Assembly: GCF_036641015.1 (NCBI RefSeq)
Contig: NZ_JAVWFO010000021.1
Span: forward strand, 1 to 29,977
Length of the DNA: 29,977 nucleotides
Origin: Anaerorhabdus sp036641015
GTDB taxonomy: Bacteria; Bacillota_I; Bacilli_A; Erysipelotrichales; Erysipelotrichaceae
Direction of reading: 5' to 3'
The position numbers were made by a program, and so were the translations under genes. The notes beneath the pieces are model-generated. The model saw only the letters and a program-made list of their open reading frames with translations, was not told the origin of the DNA and did not search any database. This document shows positions 7,762-16,006 of this stretch, in pieces; the stretch's first letter is position 1, and every line of letters begins with the position of its first letter.

Positions 7762-8556
7762 ATGAAAGTAAATTATGAAATTGTTCAACAAAGACGTGAT
7801 GATATCATGGTTCTTATTCAAAAATTAGGAAAAGTAGATGTAGAGACATTATCTAATGAATTTAATACATCAGAAATAACAATACGCCGTGACCTACAAT
7901 ATTGGGAAGATCGTGGTGCTATCATTAGATATCACGGTGGTGCTAAGTTAGTACAGCATATGGTAAACCACAATAACACTAACTTCACTAACGATCGATA
8001 TAAACATGCATTAGCAAAATATGCTGCACAATTTGTAGAAGAAGGAGATACGATTTTTATAAACACATCATCGACCGCACTTCTTATTCTTCTTTATATC
8101 CAAAATAAACGTGTTACAGTAATTACCAACAACGCAAAAGCGTTATTAGTTAAACACGATCCACTAATATCTATTGTACTTACTGGCGGTGAATTGCGTT
8201 TCCCAAAAGAGGCAATGGTTGGTGAATTCTGTTTAAATAATTTAAATAGAGTTTCAGCAAATAAATGTTTTATTGGATGTAGCGGTATTAGTGCTGATGA
8301 TGGAATAACAACTGCAATTCAAAATGAAGTGTCCATCAATGAGACGATGATACATCGTACAACAGGTTCCGTATTTGTTTTAGCTGATTACACTAAAATC
8401 GGAACTAAGCACAGCTTCTTATCAGGACAAATTGATGATATAGATTATTTAATAACAGATATTAATGCACCGCAAGAAACCCTTGAAGAAATAGCAAAAC
8501 ACGATGTTAAAATAACCCAATTAAAACCATTAATCAGAATCGATGAAACGCAATAA
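7762..8556 (+). CDS. DeoR-family transcriptional regulator, probable UlaR
   Basis: DNA-binding sugar-phosphate-responsive regulator (264 aa). The N-terminal winged HTH includes VDVETLSNEFNTSEITIRRD (about 25-44) and DRGAIIRYHGGA. The C-terminal DeoR sensor domain has INTSSTALLI, LTGGELR and GCSGISADDGITT, as expected for a domain that binds a phosphorylated sugar. E. coli UlaR is of the same family and is released by L-ascorbate-6-phosphate. The gene lies divergent to the ula operon, behind a region full of repeated operator-like sites, so it is the likely repressor of both units. The exact effector is inferred from the E. coli system. Confidence 0.85.
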   Translation: MKVNYEIVQQRRDDIMVLIQKLGKVDVETLSNEFNTSEITIRRDLQYWEDRGAIIRYHGGAKLVQHMVNHNNTNFTNDRYKHALAKYAAQFVEEGDTIFINTSSTALLILLYIQNKRVTVITNNAKALLVKHDPLISIVLTGGELRFPKEAMVGEFCLNNLNRVSANKCFIGCSGISADDGITTAIQNEVSINETMIHRTTGSVFVLADYTKIGTKHSFLSGQIDDIDYLITDINAPQETLEEIAKHDVKITQLKPLIRIDETQ

Positions 8557-8585
8557 GACTTCAAAATTGAAGTCTTATTTTTTTA
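8552..8585 (+). terminator. Rho-independent terminator after the DeoR gene
   Basis: A perfect 12-bp stem, AATAAGACTTCA and TGAAGTCTTATT, with loop AAAT, is followed by a run of T. It begins in the stop region of the regulator gene and meets the convergent antiterminator gene. Confidence 0.9.
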
Positions 8586-9419
8586 TTTTATTTCTAATAA
8601 AATTCGATGAATATGAATCGTTAAGTACAGTTCTTCCTGTTTACTCAATCCCCCTGAAAAAGATTGTGTAATATATTTATTTATCTTTTTAACACATTCA
8701 TACTCACTTTTACACTCTTGTATAACTGTATCAAATAATACATCTGTATTTTCGCTAATTTGCGTTTGACTTATTAATCGCTGTCCAAATAATCTAAGAT
8801 GAGTTAAAAACCTAACAAATGCTACACTCTCAACATCATACTGTATTTGAAAATTATATTGAACAATTTCAAGAATCGAATTAACAACATCATTAATCTT
8901 TCTATTTTTTTGATAACTATTATTTTGTTGTGCATTAATAAAGTGAAATGCTATATTTCCAGCTTCATCAAATGGTAATTGAATACCAGTTTTTTCATAA
9001 AGAAGAGAAATCGCAAATTGTCCTAATTCAAATTCTTGTGGATTAAATTGTTTAACATCTTGGGTATAAAAATTCGCAAGATTAATCTCCTCTTTTACTC
9101 TTTTAGCAGCAAAAGCAATATGATCAGTAAGTGCTAAATAAATATAATCCATTAACTCAAAGTTAAAATCTTTCTTTGCTTTATCAATTGTTGCTTTTGC
9201 AATTTCAAAATAAACACTATCCGTTTCAGCAGCGAGTCGAATGATATTTCTAGAAACTTCTTTATCTTTTAAAATAAAAACTTTTTCGATTTCGTTAGGT
9301 AATATTTCATCCCCAATTTTTTTATTAAATCCAATTCCTTTTCCAAGAAGTATAAGTTCTTTTCCAATTGAATCTATAACTAAAACTACCGAGACATTTA
9401 GAACTTTAATAACTCTCAT
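8583..9419 (-). CDS. licT: BglG/LicT-family transcription antiterminator
   Basis: RNA-binding antiterminator (278 aa) that, when active, binds a RAT in the bgl leader and lets transcription pass. The CAT RNA-binding domain (1-55) has the typical LGKGIGFNKKIGDEI block, and two PRD domains follow. The four regulatory histidines sit at 100, 159, 207 and 269, the same numbers as in Bacillus LicT. LicT Asn10 is Ser here, while Asn8 is close by. It is the last gene of the operon, 28 bases after bglA with a GAGGGG site; in many bgl operons it comes first. PTS-dependent phosphorylation by BglF and HPr is expected from the family. Confidence 0.92.
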   Translation of the reverse strand: MRVIKVLNVSVVLVIDSIGKELILLGKGIGFNKKIGDEILPNEIEKVFILKDKEVSRNIIRLAAETDSVYFEIAKATIDKAKKDFNFELMDYIYLALTDHIAFAAKRVKEEINLANFYTQDVKQFNPQEFELGQFAISLLYEKTGIQLPFDEAGNIAFHFINAQQNNSYQKNRKINDVVNSILEIVQYNFQIQYDVESVAFVRFLTHLRLFGQRLISQTQISENTDVLFDTVIQECKSEYECVKKINKYITQSFSGGLSKQEELYLTIHIHRILLEIK

Positions 9420-9447
9420 ACTTCACCACCCCTCTAAGAAGTACTTT

Positions 9448-10860
9448 TTATATTGATTCACCATTATTACTGATTATATTTTTATACCAGTAATAACTAT
9501 CTTTCTTAATACGTTTCATTTGTTTTAAATCAAAGTCAGTTCTATCAATGTAAATAAAACCATAGCGTTTCTTATAACCTTGATGAGAACTTAATAAATC
9601 AACCACTGACCATGGACAGTACCCAAATAATTCAACACCATCTTCAATAGCATCAGCACATGCCTTAATATGTGCTTGAATATAATCAATACGATATTGA
9701 TCATGAACTTTTTCATCATCTGTTAACACATCAGCAGTTCCTAAACCGTTTTCTGTGATAATCAATGGTAAATGATAACGACGATAATAATCATTTAAAA
9801 CTATTCTTAACCCCATAGGATCAATTTGAGCACCATATTCACTTGCTGTTAGATTCTCATTTTTCTCATCTCTAAAATAACCATATTGATCAAAGTCAAC
9901 TACATTACCTCTAAACACTCTTGAGCCTATTGGATTTTGTTCATCAACCGGTAAATAACTTGCACATAATGTACGATAATAATTCAATGCTATATAATCT
10001 ATTTTAGCATTTTTTAAAATAGTTGTATCACTTTCTTCCATTATCGGCACAATATTTCTTTCTTTTAGATATCTTAAATAATAACCCGGGTACTCACCAT
10101 TTGTATGCATTTCTAAACAATAATTAGTTTTAAACCAATCATTCATCTTTGCTGCCCAAACATCTTCTGGCTTATTTGTTAATGGATATGTACAAGTAGA
10201 AGAAACAGCTGGACCGATTTTTGCATCTTTGATTAATTCATGACATAAATTAACAGCATGAGCATGAGCTAAAAACATATGATAATCCATTTGAGCACGT
10301 ATTTTATCTGCAGTATATGAATCATCCACATTTATATTCATGCGTTCATCAACACGAATCATAAGATTTTGCTCATTATGTACTTGCCAAATCTTTACGC
10401 GATCTCCAAACTCTTTAAAGCATGTCTCTGCATATTTAGCAAATGCATCGATTGTCTTACGTGACTCCCAGCCGTTATATTTTTCCACTAACTGGTAAGG
10501 TAAATCAAAGTGATATAGTGTCACTAAAGGTTGAATATTATTTTCCAACAATGTATTAATAACATCATTATAAAAATCAATTCCTTTTTGATTTATTTCC
10601 CCTTCTCCATTTGGATATATTCTTGCCCATGAAATTGAGAAACGATACGCTTTTAAACCTAATTCTTTCATTAACTGAATGTCTTCTTTGTATCTGTGAT
10701 AGAAATCAGCGGCAACCTTACTATCTGCTTGTTTATCAGATTTCTTAAAAGAATTAAAGTCTGCAACTGTCATTCCTTTACCATCTTCATCCCAAGCTCC
10801 TTCTATTTGGAATGCTGAACTTGCTGCACCCCACAAAAAGTCTTTAGGAAATTTACTCAT
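9448..10860 (-). CDS. bglA: 6-phospho-beta-glucosidase, GH1 family
   Basis: Cytosolic glycoside hydrolase family 1 enzyme (470 aa) that splits phosphorylated beta-glucosides brought in by BglF. Catalytic acid/base is Glu163 in the motif HNEQN and the nucleophile is Glu370 in ITENG. Ser424, Lys431 and Tyr433 within SSHQGYKKRYG match the phosphate-binding triad of 6-phospho-glycosidases, which separates it from plain beta-glucosidases. The start FPKDFLWGAASSAFQIEGAW is typical. It follows bglF by 11 bases with an AGGAGG site. Confidence 0.93.
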   Translation of the reverse strand: MSKFPKDFLWGAASSAFQIEGAWDEDGKGMTVADFNSFKKSDKQADSKVAADFYHRYKEDIQLMKELGLKAYRFSISWARIYPNGEGEINQKGIDFYNDVINTLLENNIQPLVTLYHFDLPYQLVEKYNGWESRKTIDAFAKYAETCFKEFGDRVKIWQVHNEQNLMIRVDERMNINVDDSYTADKIRAQMDYHMFLAHAHAVNLCHELIKDAKIGPAVSSTCTYPLTNKPEDVWAAKMNDWFKTNYCLEMHTNGEYPGYYLRYLKERNIVPIMEESDTTILKNAKIDYIALNYYRTLCASYLPVDEQNPIGSRVFRGNVVDFDQYGYFRDEKNENLTASEYGAQIDPMGLRIVLNDYYRRYHLPLIITENGLGTADVLTDDEKVHDQYRIDYIQAHIKACADAIEDGVELFGYCPWSVVDLLSSHQGYKKRYGFIYIDRTDFDLKQMKRIKKDSYYWYKNIISNNGESI

Positions 10861-10871
10861 CTTATATCCTC

Positions 10872-12767
10872 CTAGTTATTAATCATTAATATATTTGTAT
10901 TTAATGTCGATTGTATTCCGTCGATACTATTTACTTCTTTAAATTCATTAGAATTTGAGATAACTACCATTACAGTAGGATCATATCCTTCTTTTTTAAT
11001 TTCATCGATATCAAAACTAACAATCTTAGTTCCTTTTTTTATTTTAGCACCTTGCTCAACAAAATTTTTAAAATGAACACCTTTTAAAGCCACAGTATTT
11101 ATACCAATGTGAATTAGCATTTCAACACCATTATTAAGTTTTAAACCAATGGCGTGTTTAGTTGGATATAGCACGGATACTTCACAATCTTCTGGCGCAA
11201 TAATTTCACCAACTGTTGGGTTAATTGCGATACCTTTTCCTAATGCACAAGAAGAAAATACTTCATCACTAACATTTGAAATGTTCATTGTAATTCCTTG
11301 AACAGGTGAAGCTATTTTAATATCCGCATTTATTGAAATATTTTTCTTCGTAGTACTTGCATCAACAATATCTTCAAATCCTAAAAAATAAGTAAGTGCT
11401 GCTGCACCAAAGAATGCAATTACAATTCCGGCAATATAAAACATAAATTGAGTCATACCAAACGCTGCATACGTAAATATAGTAAGAACACCATTGTTTG
11501 CAAATGCATCACCATACACATTTCCAGCACCCATAACAGCGCCACCAATCGCACCACATATAACAGCATAAATCATTGGTTTCTTTAAACGTAAATTACA
11601 TCCATAAATAGCAGGTTCTGTGATACCAACAAGGGTTGCAGCAATAGTAGAAGATGCCGCTACTTGTTTTAACTCTGTACTCTTTGTTTTTAACAATACT
11701 CCTAACGCAGCTCCACCTTGTGCAAAATTTGCTGCTCCTGCAAATGCCAAAATGTTTTGACGTCCTGTAACAGCTACATCATTTAATCCAATTGGTAACA
11801 ACGCACGATGAGCTCCAAAGATAACAAACACACACCATAATCCTCCAATTAAAGCACCACCTAAAATTGTACTAAAACTCATAATACTTCCATAAATAAA
11901 TTGAATTACATTACCAACATAAATACCAATAGGCCCTAAAACTACAAGTGTTAATGGAATCATAATAAATATTTCAATACCTGGTACTAAGATGATTTGC
12001 AATACTTCAGGAATCCATTTCTTCAAATATTTTTCAACAATCGCCATCACTAATACCGCAAGAATAATAGGTATTACTGATTCAACATAAGAGAATACTT
12101 TAGCTGATTCGCCAATTTGCCATACCCCTTTAACTACTGGTAATCCAAATATAGTTGTCATAACTTCTGTATTTTGAATTAATGCATCAATTGCTGGATA
12201 ACACAAAGTTCCTCCAATAACCATCGCAATAACTTGATTACACTTCATAGCTTTTGCACATGTCATAGCTAGGAATATAGGCATGAAATAGAATATTACT
12301 TGGCTTGTAGAAAATAAAATATTATATGTATCAGATGCTGAAATATCAATACCATAGTTATTCATTAATAATTTCGCTGCAGTTAATAATCCCTTAATTA
12401 ATCCCGCTGCCGCAATAGCTGGAATTAGAGGAGTAAACATTTGAGTAATTTTTTGTAGTATATTATCAAATAATTTACCTTTTACTGGCTCATCACCCGT
12501 TACTTCACCCGATGCGAGATGCTCACCAACAATTTCTACTACTTCATCATAAATTTTTGTAACCTTAGCTCCACATACAACTTGATGTTGTCCCCCAGCA
12601 TAAACTACCGAGATTACTCCTTCAATCTTTTCTAATACTTCTTTTTTTACTTTAGAATCATCTTTTACAACAAATCGTAAACGAGTAAAACAATGCGTAA
12701 CATTTTTAATGTTTTCCTTGCCCCCAACATTATTAACTATGTCTTGAGCTATTTTTCTATAATCCAT
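10872..12767 (-). CDS. bglF: Beta-glucoside-specific PTS transporter IIBCA (BglF-type)
   Basis: Membrane PTS permease (631 aa) with domains in the order B-C-A, which imports and phosphorylates aryl-beta-glucosides such as salicin or arbutin. The IIB phosphorylation site is Cys26 in NVTHCFTRLRF; the multi-spanning IIC domain covers about 100-460 and includes GITEPAIYG; the IIA domain covers about 480-631 with the active His near 553 in LIHIGINTV. It is the first gene of the operon, preceded by an AAGGAGAATG site and a RAT/terminator leader. BglF of this type also phosphorylates its own antiterminator to shut it off when substrate is absent. Confidence 0.93.
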   Translation of the reverse strand: MDYRKIAQDIVNNVGGKENIKNVTHCFTRLRFVVKDDSKVKKEVLEKIEGVISVVYAGGQHQVVCGAKVTKIYDEVVEIVGEHLASGEVTGDEPVKGKLFDNILQKITQMFTPLIPAIAAAGLIKGLLTAAKLLMNNYGIDISASDTYNILFSTSQVIFYFMPIFLAMTCAKAMKCNQVIAMVIGGTLCYPAIDALIQNTEVMTTIFGLPVVKGVWQIGESAKVFSYVESVIPIILAVLVMAIVEKYLKKWIPEVLQIILVPGIEIFIMIPLTLVVLGPIGIYVGNVIQFIYGSIMSFSTILGGALIGGLWCVFVIFGAHRALLPIGLNDVAVTGRQNILAFAGAANFAQGGAALGVLLKTKSTELKQVAASSTIAATLVGITEPAIYGCNLRLKKPMIYAVICGAIGGAVMGAGNVYGDAFANNGVLTIFTYAAFGMTQFMFYIAGIVIAFFGAAALTYFLGFEDIVDASTTKKNISINADIKIASPVQGITMNISNVSDEVFSSCALGKGIAINPTVGEIIAPEDCEVSVLYPTKHAIGLKLNNGVEMLIHIGINTVALKGVHFKNFVEQGAKIKKGTKIVSFDIDEIKKEGYDPTVMVVISNSNEFKEVNSIDGIQSTLNTNILMINN

Positions 12768-12829
12768 AATTCATTCTCCTTATTTTTAATTTTGTACATA
12801 TATCATCGGCCAAATGATGTTGATTAAAC

Positions 12830-12893
12830 AAAAAAGATCAAACGATTAAATACAATACACCTAAAAGGTGTTTATATTCTTTCATTCGATCTT
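12830..12893 (-). terminator. Conditional terminator in the bglF leader
   Basis: On the minus strand the segment at 12882-12893 pairs with 12834-12845 over 12 bp (two G-U pairs). Inside is a small CACC/GGTG hairpin, and a run of six U follows. Its 5' arm overlaps the RAT, so the two structures exclude each other. This is the classic switch used by BglG/LicT proteins. Confidence 0.8.
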
Positions 12894-12914
12894 GCCTGTT
12901 TCCAGTAACAGTCG
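12888..12914 (-). promoter_or_regulatory. RAT (ribonucleic antiterminator) site of the bgl operon
   Basis: On the minus strand the leader reads TGTTACTG, then a short gap, then CAGGCAAGATC. This closely follows the conserved RAT pattern of LicT/SacT/BglG targets. It overlaps the 5' arm of the downstream terminator by about six bases, and the cognate antiterminator gene is the last gene of this operon. Confidence 0.82.
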
Positions 12915-12941
12915 AGTTACTTAAATTTATCAACTACTGTC

Positions 12942-12971
12942 ATTATATATAGAATATCTTTTAAAACAAGT
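12942..12971 (-). promoter_or_regulatory. Probable promoter of the bgl operon
   Basis: On the minus strand TTGTTT and a perfect TATAAT are 18 bases apart. A start point just downstream would place the RAT about 25 bases into the transcript, as expected for such a leader. Confidence 0.6.
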
Positions 12972-13010
12972 CATTTTAAAAATCGGTCATAAAAATTTAT
13001 AATTAATCAT

Positions 13011-13042
13011 AAAAAAAAGATGTATTAAACATCATTTTTTTA
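13011..13042 (-). terminator. Terminator after the tRNA pair
   Basis: A GATGT/ACATC stem with loop TTAAT (minus strand) is extended by pairing A and T runs and ends in about eight U. It starts a few bases beyond the CCA end of tRNA-Leu and separates the tRNA transcript from the bgl promoter. Confidence 0.7.
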
Positions 13043-13044
13043 AA

Positions 13045-13131
13045 TGGTGGGGATAATGGGACTTGAACCCATACGATGTTGCCATCACCGGATTTTAAGT
13101 CCGATGCGTCTGCCTATTCCGCCATATCCCC
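13045..13131 (-). tRNA. tRNA-Leu (anticodon UAA)
   Basis: An 87-base gene including an encoded CCA. The acceptor arms GGGGATA and TATCCCC pair fully with A as discriminator. The anticodon loop is CTTAAAA, giving UAA. A long variable arm (GGTGATGGCAACATC) marks a class II tRNA such as leucine, and the T arm has GGGTTCAAGTCCC. Confidence 0.95.
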
Positions 13132-13144
13132 GATTTAGTTTTGT

Positions 13145-13219
13145 TGGAGGTTCCTGCCGGACTCGAACCGGCGATCACAGAGTTGCAGTCTATTGCCTTA
13201 CCAACTTGGCTAAGGAACC
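13145..13219 (-). tRNA. tRNA-Cys (anticodon GCA)
   Basis: A 75-base gene with encoded CCA. The acceptor arms GGTTCCT and AGGAACC pair fully. The anticodon loop is CTGCAAC, giving GCA, and the discriminator base is U, the identity element of cysteine tRNAs. It precedes tRNA-Leu by 13 bases on the same transcript. Confidence 0.95.
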
Positions 13220-13240
13220 GTTTCTTTTCCGTGCTTTATT

Positions 13241-13269
13241 ATTATATAGTACACCCTATCAAATTGCAA
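13241..13269 (-). promoter_or_regulatory. Promoter of the tRNA-Cys / tRNA-Leu unit
   Basis: On the minus strand TTGCAA and a perfect TATAAT are 17 bases apart, and the tRNA-Cys 5' end lies about 21 bases downstream of the -10 box. This is one of the strongest promoter matches in the window. Confidence 0.75.
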
Positions 13270-13309
13270 CCATAAAATGATTTTTTTTCACATCATTTAT
13301 AAGCAAATT

Positions 13310-13336
13310 AAAAGCGAACAATAGTTGCTCGCTTTT
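13310..13336 (-). terminator. Terminator of the pot operon
   Basis: In the minus-strand RNA, AAAAGCGAGCAA pairs with UUGUUCGCUUUU (12 bp with one G-U pair) around loop CUA, and U-rich sequence follows. It lies 10 bases after the potD stop. Confidence 0.88.
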
Positions 13337-13345
13337 AGTCAGTAT

Positions 13346-14425
13346 TTATTGGTTTTTAACTTTAATCCATAAGTCTGCTAATATCTTTTTCATAGCTTCA
13401 TTATGTTTGAAATATTCATCGTTTGAATTGTCAGTACGTGGAAGATATGCAACGTTTCCATCGAATTCTCCGCCTTCTGCTATCATTTCATCTAATACAT
13501 TTTTATTTGAACTTGCATATCCTACTGTTGCTGAATTATCATATGATGCATCATCTGTAAGAACGTAGTTAATAAATTCGTGTGCTAGTGCAGGACATTT
13601 AGCATTTGCAGGAATTACCATTGCATCAACCCAAAGGTTTGTTCCAGATTCTGGCATGTAATAATCCATTTCTTCATTTTCAGATAAGATATAAGCAGCA
13701 TCACCACTATAAACAACTGCTAAGTCTTTTTCTCCATTTACCATACTATCGATTACTTCATCAGTAACATATGCTGGATTAACATTCTTATCAAGTTCTA
13801 ATAACCATTCATACGCTTCATTAATTTCATCCATGTTTTCAGTATTCATAGAATAACCTAATGCTTTTAATGCAATCATGAAACTATCTCTTTCTGAATC
13901 ATACATATACACTTGATCAGCATACTTAGTATTTTTTAATACATTAAATCCTTCAGTTTCAACATCCTTAGGATCTACGTTATTTTTATTATAAACAATT
14001 CCTACACTTCCCCAGAAATAAGGAACTGAATATGTGTTATCTGCATCAAATGCAGTGCCCATAATTCCATCATATAAGTTTTCTTTGTTTGTTATTTTTG
14101 TCCAATCAATTGGTTGAAGTAATTTTTCTTCAATTAATCTTTCAATCATATAATCAGATGGCACTAAAATATCATATTCATTTCCACCCAATAATTTTGT
14201 GTACATAACTTCATTCGAATCAAATAATGAATAGTTTACTTTAACATTATATTGACTTTCAAAATCTTGAATAACATTTTCACCAACGTATTCACCCCAG
14301 TTATAAACATTTAACACGTCACATCCATATGCCGCAATAGGATCTACATCACTTTTCTTTTGACCACAGCCAACAAGTGACAAAGCTAATAAACTACATA
14401 CTACTGTTACTAAAATCTTCTTCAT
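13346..14425 (-). CDS. potD: Spermidine/putrescine-binding lipoprotein PotD
   Basis: Extracytoplasmic substrate-binding protein of the polyamine ABC transporter (359 aa). A lipoprotein signal ends in LSLVGC, so the mature protein is lipidated at Cys20. The mature start has the family block LNVYNWGEYV, followed by DILVPSDYMIERL and PYFWGSVGIVYNK, which shape the polyamine site in PotD/PotF. The first 11 codons overlap the end of potC by 32 bases, with an AAGGGAA site inside potC. It is the last gene before a strong terminator. Spermidine versus putrescine preference cannot be decided by eye. Confidence 0.93.
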   Translation of the reverse strand: MKKILVTVVCSLLALSLVGCGQKKSDVDPIAAYGCDVLNVYNWGEYVGENVIQDFESQYNVKVNYSLFDSNEVMYTKLLGGNEYDILVPSDYMIERLIEEKLLQPIDWTKITNKENLYDGIMGTAFDADNTYSVPYFWGSVGIVYNKNNVDPKDVETEGFNVLKNTKYADQVYMYDSERDSFMIALKALGYSMNTENMDEINEAYEWLLELDKNVNPAYVTDEVIDSMVNGEKDLAVVYSGDAAYILSENEEMDYYMPESGTNLWVDAMVIPANAKCPALAHEFINYVLTDDASYDNSATVGYASSNKNVLDEMIAEGGEFDGNVAYLPRTDNSNDEYFKHNEAMKKILADLWIKVKNQ

Positions 14426-15218
14426 TTACATTTCCCTTTTTCTTTCTATCTCTAATAAGTGGTACTACATTAACTAGTATTAATACAATTGTAATTACAA
14501 ATACAATAATAGATGACAATGCATTTATACTTGGATTGATACGTTTATACATTGTATAAACATATATTGAAATATTATTTACACCAGGACCTGTTGTAAA
14601 GAATGAAATAATGAAATCATCAAACGACATTGTAAAGGCTATTAGTGCACCTGAAACAATACCTGGCGTAATTTGAGGAATAATAACTTTGAATAGTGCT
14701 TGCCAAGGAGTACATCCTAAATCAAGCGCTGCTTCTGCAAGATTATTATCCAATTGCCTTAGCTTAGGCATGATACTTAATATTACATACGGGATACAAA
14801 ACGCTATATGTGCTATCAATAGTGTTGTAAATCCTGTTTTAATTTGTAGCGATGTAAAGAATAACATTAAACCAATTGCTGTAACGATTTCAGGATTAAG
14901 CATTGGTAAGTTATTTATTTGCATAACTGTTTCTTTTAAGATTCTTTTTGATTTACTTAATCCAATTGCCGTTATTGTTCCAACAATTGTTGAAATGATT
15001 GTCGCAAGAACCGCAATAATAACGGTATACCAAATTGCTTCCATCATGGTACGATTATTAAACATTTTTTCATACCATTGCAATGAAAACCCAGTAAAAT
15101 TAGTTAAGCTCTTTGAATCATTAAACGAAAAGATAACTACATATAAAATTGGTAAATAGAAGAACGCTAATATAAGTGCTATATATAATCTAGATGGTAA
15201 GTTTTTAATCTTTTTCAT
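14394..15218 (-). CDS. potC: Polyamine ABC transporter permease PotC
   Basis: Integral membrane permease (274 aa) with about six helices; it pairs with PotB. The EAA loop that docks on PotA is visible as EAALDLGCTPWQALFKVIIP, followed by ITPGIVSG. The N-terminus FYLPILYVVIFSFNDSKS is typical of PotC. Its start overlaps the potB stop by one base (TAATG), and its end overlaps potD by 32 bases, so potB, potC and potD are tightly coupled. Confidence 0.93.
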   Translation of the reverse strand: MKKIKNLPSRLYIALILAFFYLPILYVVIFSFNDSKSLTNFTGFSLQWYEKMFNNRTMMEAIWYTVIIAVLATIISTIVGTITAIGLSKSKRILKETVMQINNLPMLNPEIVTAIGLMLFFTSLQIKTGFTTLLIAHIAFCIPYVILSIMPKLRQLDNNLAEAALDLGCTPWQALFKVIIPQITPGIVSGALIAFTMSFDDFIISFFTTGPGVNNISIYVYTMYKRINPSINALSSIIVFVITIVLILVNVVPLIRDRKKKGNVNEEDFSNSSM

Positions 15219-16003
15219 TAGTCACTCACCTCAGTATTTTCATAATCTAATTTCTTCGTAACAAACATTGAAATTAAGATAATTACAGCCATGATTAACG
15301 ATATAGCAGAACCAAAGTTCCAATCTCCAGTTGAAACAAAATAGTTTTCAATTAAATTACCTACTAATACGAAGTCTCCTCCACCCAATAGTTTTGGAAT
15401 GAAGAAACTTGATACAGCTGGTAAGAAAACAAGCGTAATTCCCGAAATAACACCAGGTATTGATAATGGTAATATAACTCTTTTAAATGTTTCAAAGCGA
15501 TTAGCTCCTAGGTCATTTGCCGCCGCAATTAAGCTTGGATCCATTTTCAATAACGATGTATATATTTGAAGTATCATGAATGGTAAGAAGTTATATACCA
15601 TACCAATATATACTTTAACTTCACCAGAAATAGGTGCATCAAGTAAGATACCACGCCAAGCATAAGTTCTTACAAGCATATTAATCCACATTGGAAGTGT
15701 AATTAATAAAACCATCATATTTCTTTTATTTACATTTAACTTAGACATAAAAAACGCTGCTGGATATCCAAGTAAAATACAAATTAGTGTTGTAATAACC
15801 GCAAGTTTTAATGATCTCCATAATACATTAGGAAATATTCCATCACTAAAGAATCGCGCAAAGTTATCTAAAGTAAATTGTAGTGTTAATACACCATTAC
15901 CTTCTTTAGTAAATGCATATAAAACGATTAATAACATTGGAACTACAATAAATATTGCAGCCCAAGCAACATAAGGATAAACAAGGCGAGAAAAACTTTT
16001 CAT
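15218..16003 (-). CDS. potB: Polyamine ABC transporter permease PotB
   Basis: Integral membrane permease (261 aa) with about six helices, partner of PotC. The EAA-type loop is AAANDLGANRFETFKRVILP, followed by LSIPGVISG. The segment LVRTYAWRGIL is a common PotB block. It starts three bases after the potA stop, and its end forms TAATG with potC. Confidence 0.93.
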   Translation of the reverse strand: MKSFSRLVYPYVAWAAIFIVVPMLLIVLYAFTKEGNGVLTLQFTLDNFARFFSDGIFPNVLWRSLKLAVITTLICILLGYPAAFFMSKLNVNKRNMMVLLITLPMWINMLVRTYAWRGILLDAPISGEVKVYIGMVYNFLPFMILQIYTSLLKMDPSLIAAANDLGANRFETFKRVILPLSIPGVISGITLVFLPAVSSFFIPKLLGGGDFVLVGNLIENYFVSTGDWNFGSAISLIMAVIILISMFVTKKLDYENTEVSD

Positions 16004-16006
16004 TGG

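Noticed and set aside
13044..13280. A 78-codon plus-strand open frame across the tRNA genes, reading MVGIMGLEPIRCC and CRTRTGDHRVAVYCL.
   Set aside because: It is the known translation artefact of the complement of tRNA-Leu and tRNA-Cys. Both tRNAs fold perfectly and have a promoter and a terminator on the minus strand.
14689..15159. A 156-codon plus-strand open frame antisense to potC.
   Set aside because: It has no ribosome site or promoter, and potC on the other strand has clear family motifs; it is a shadow frame.
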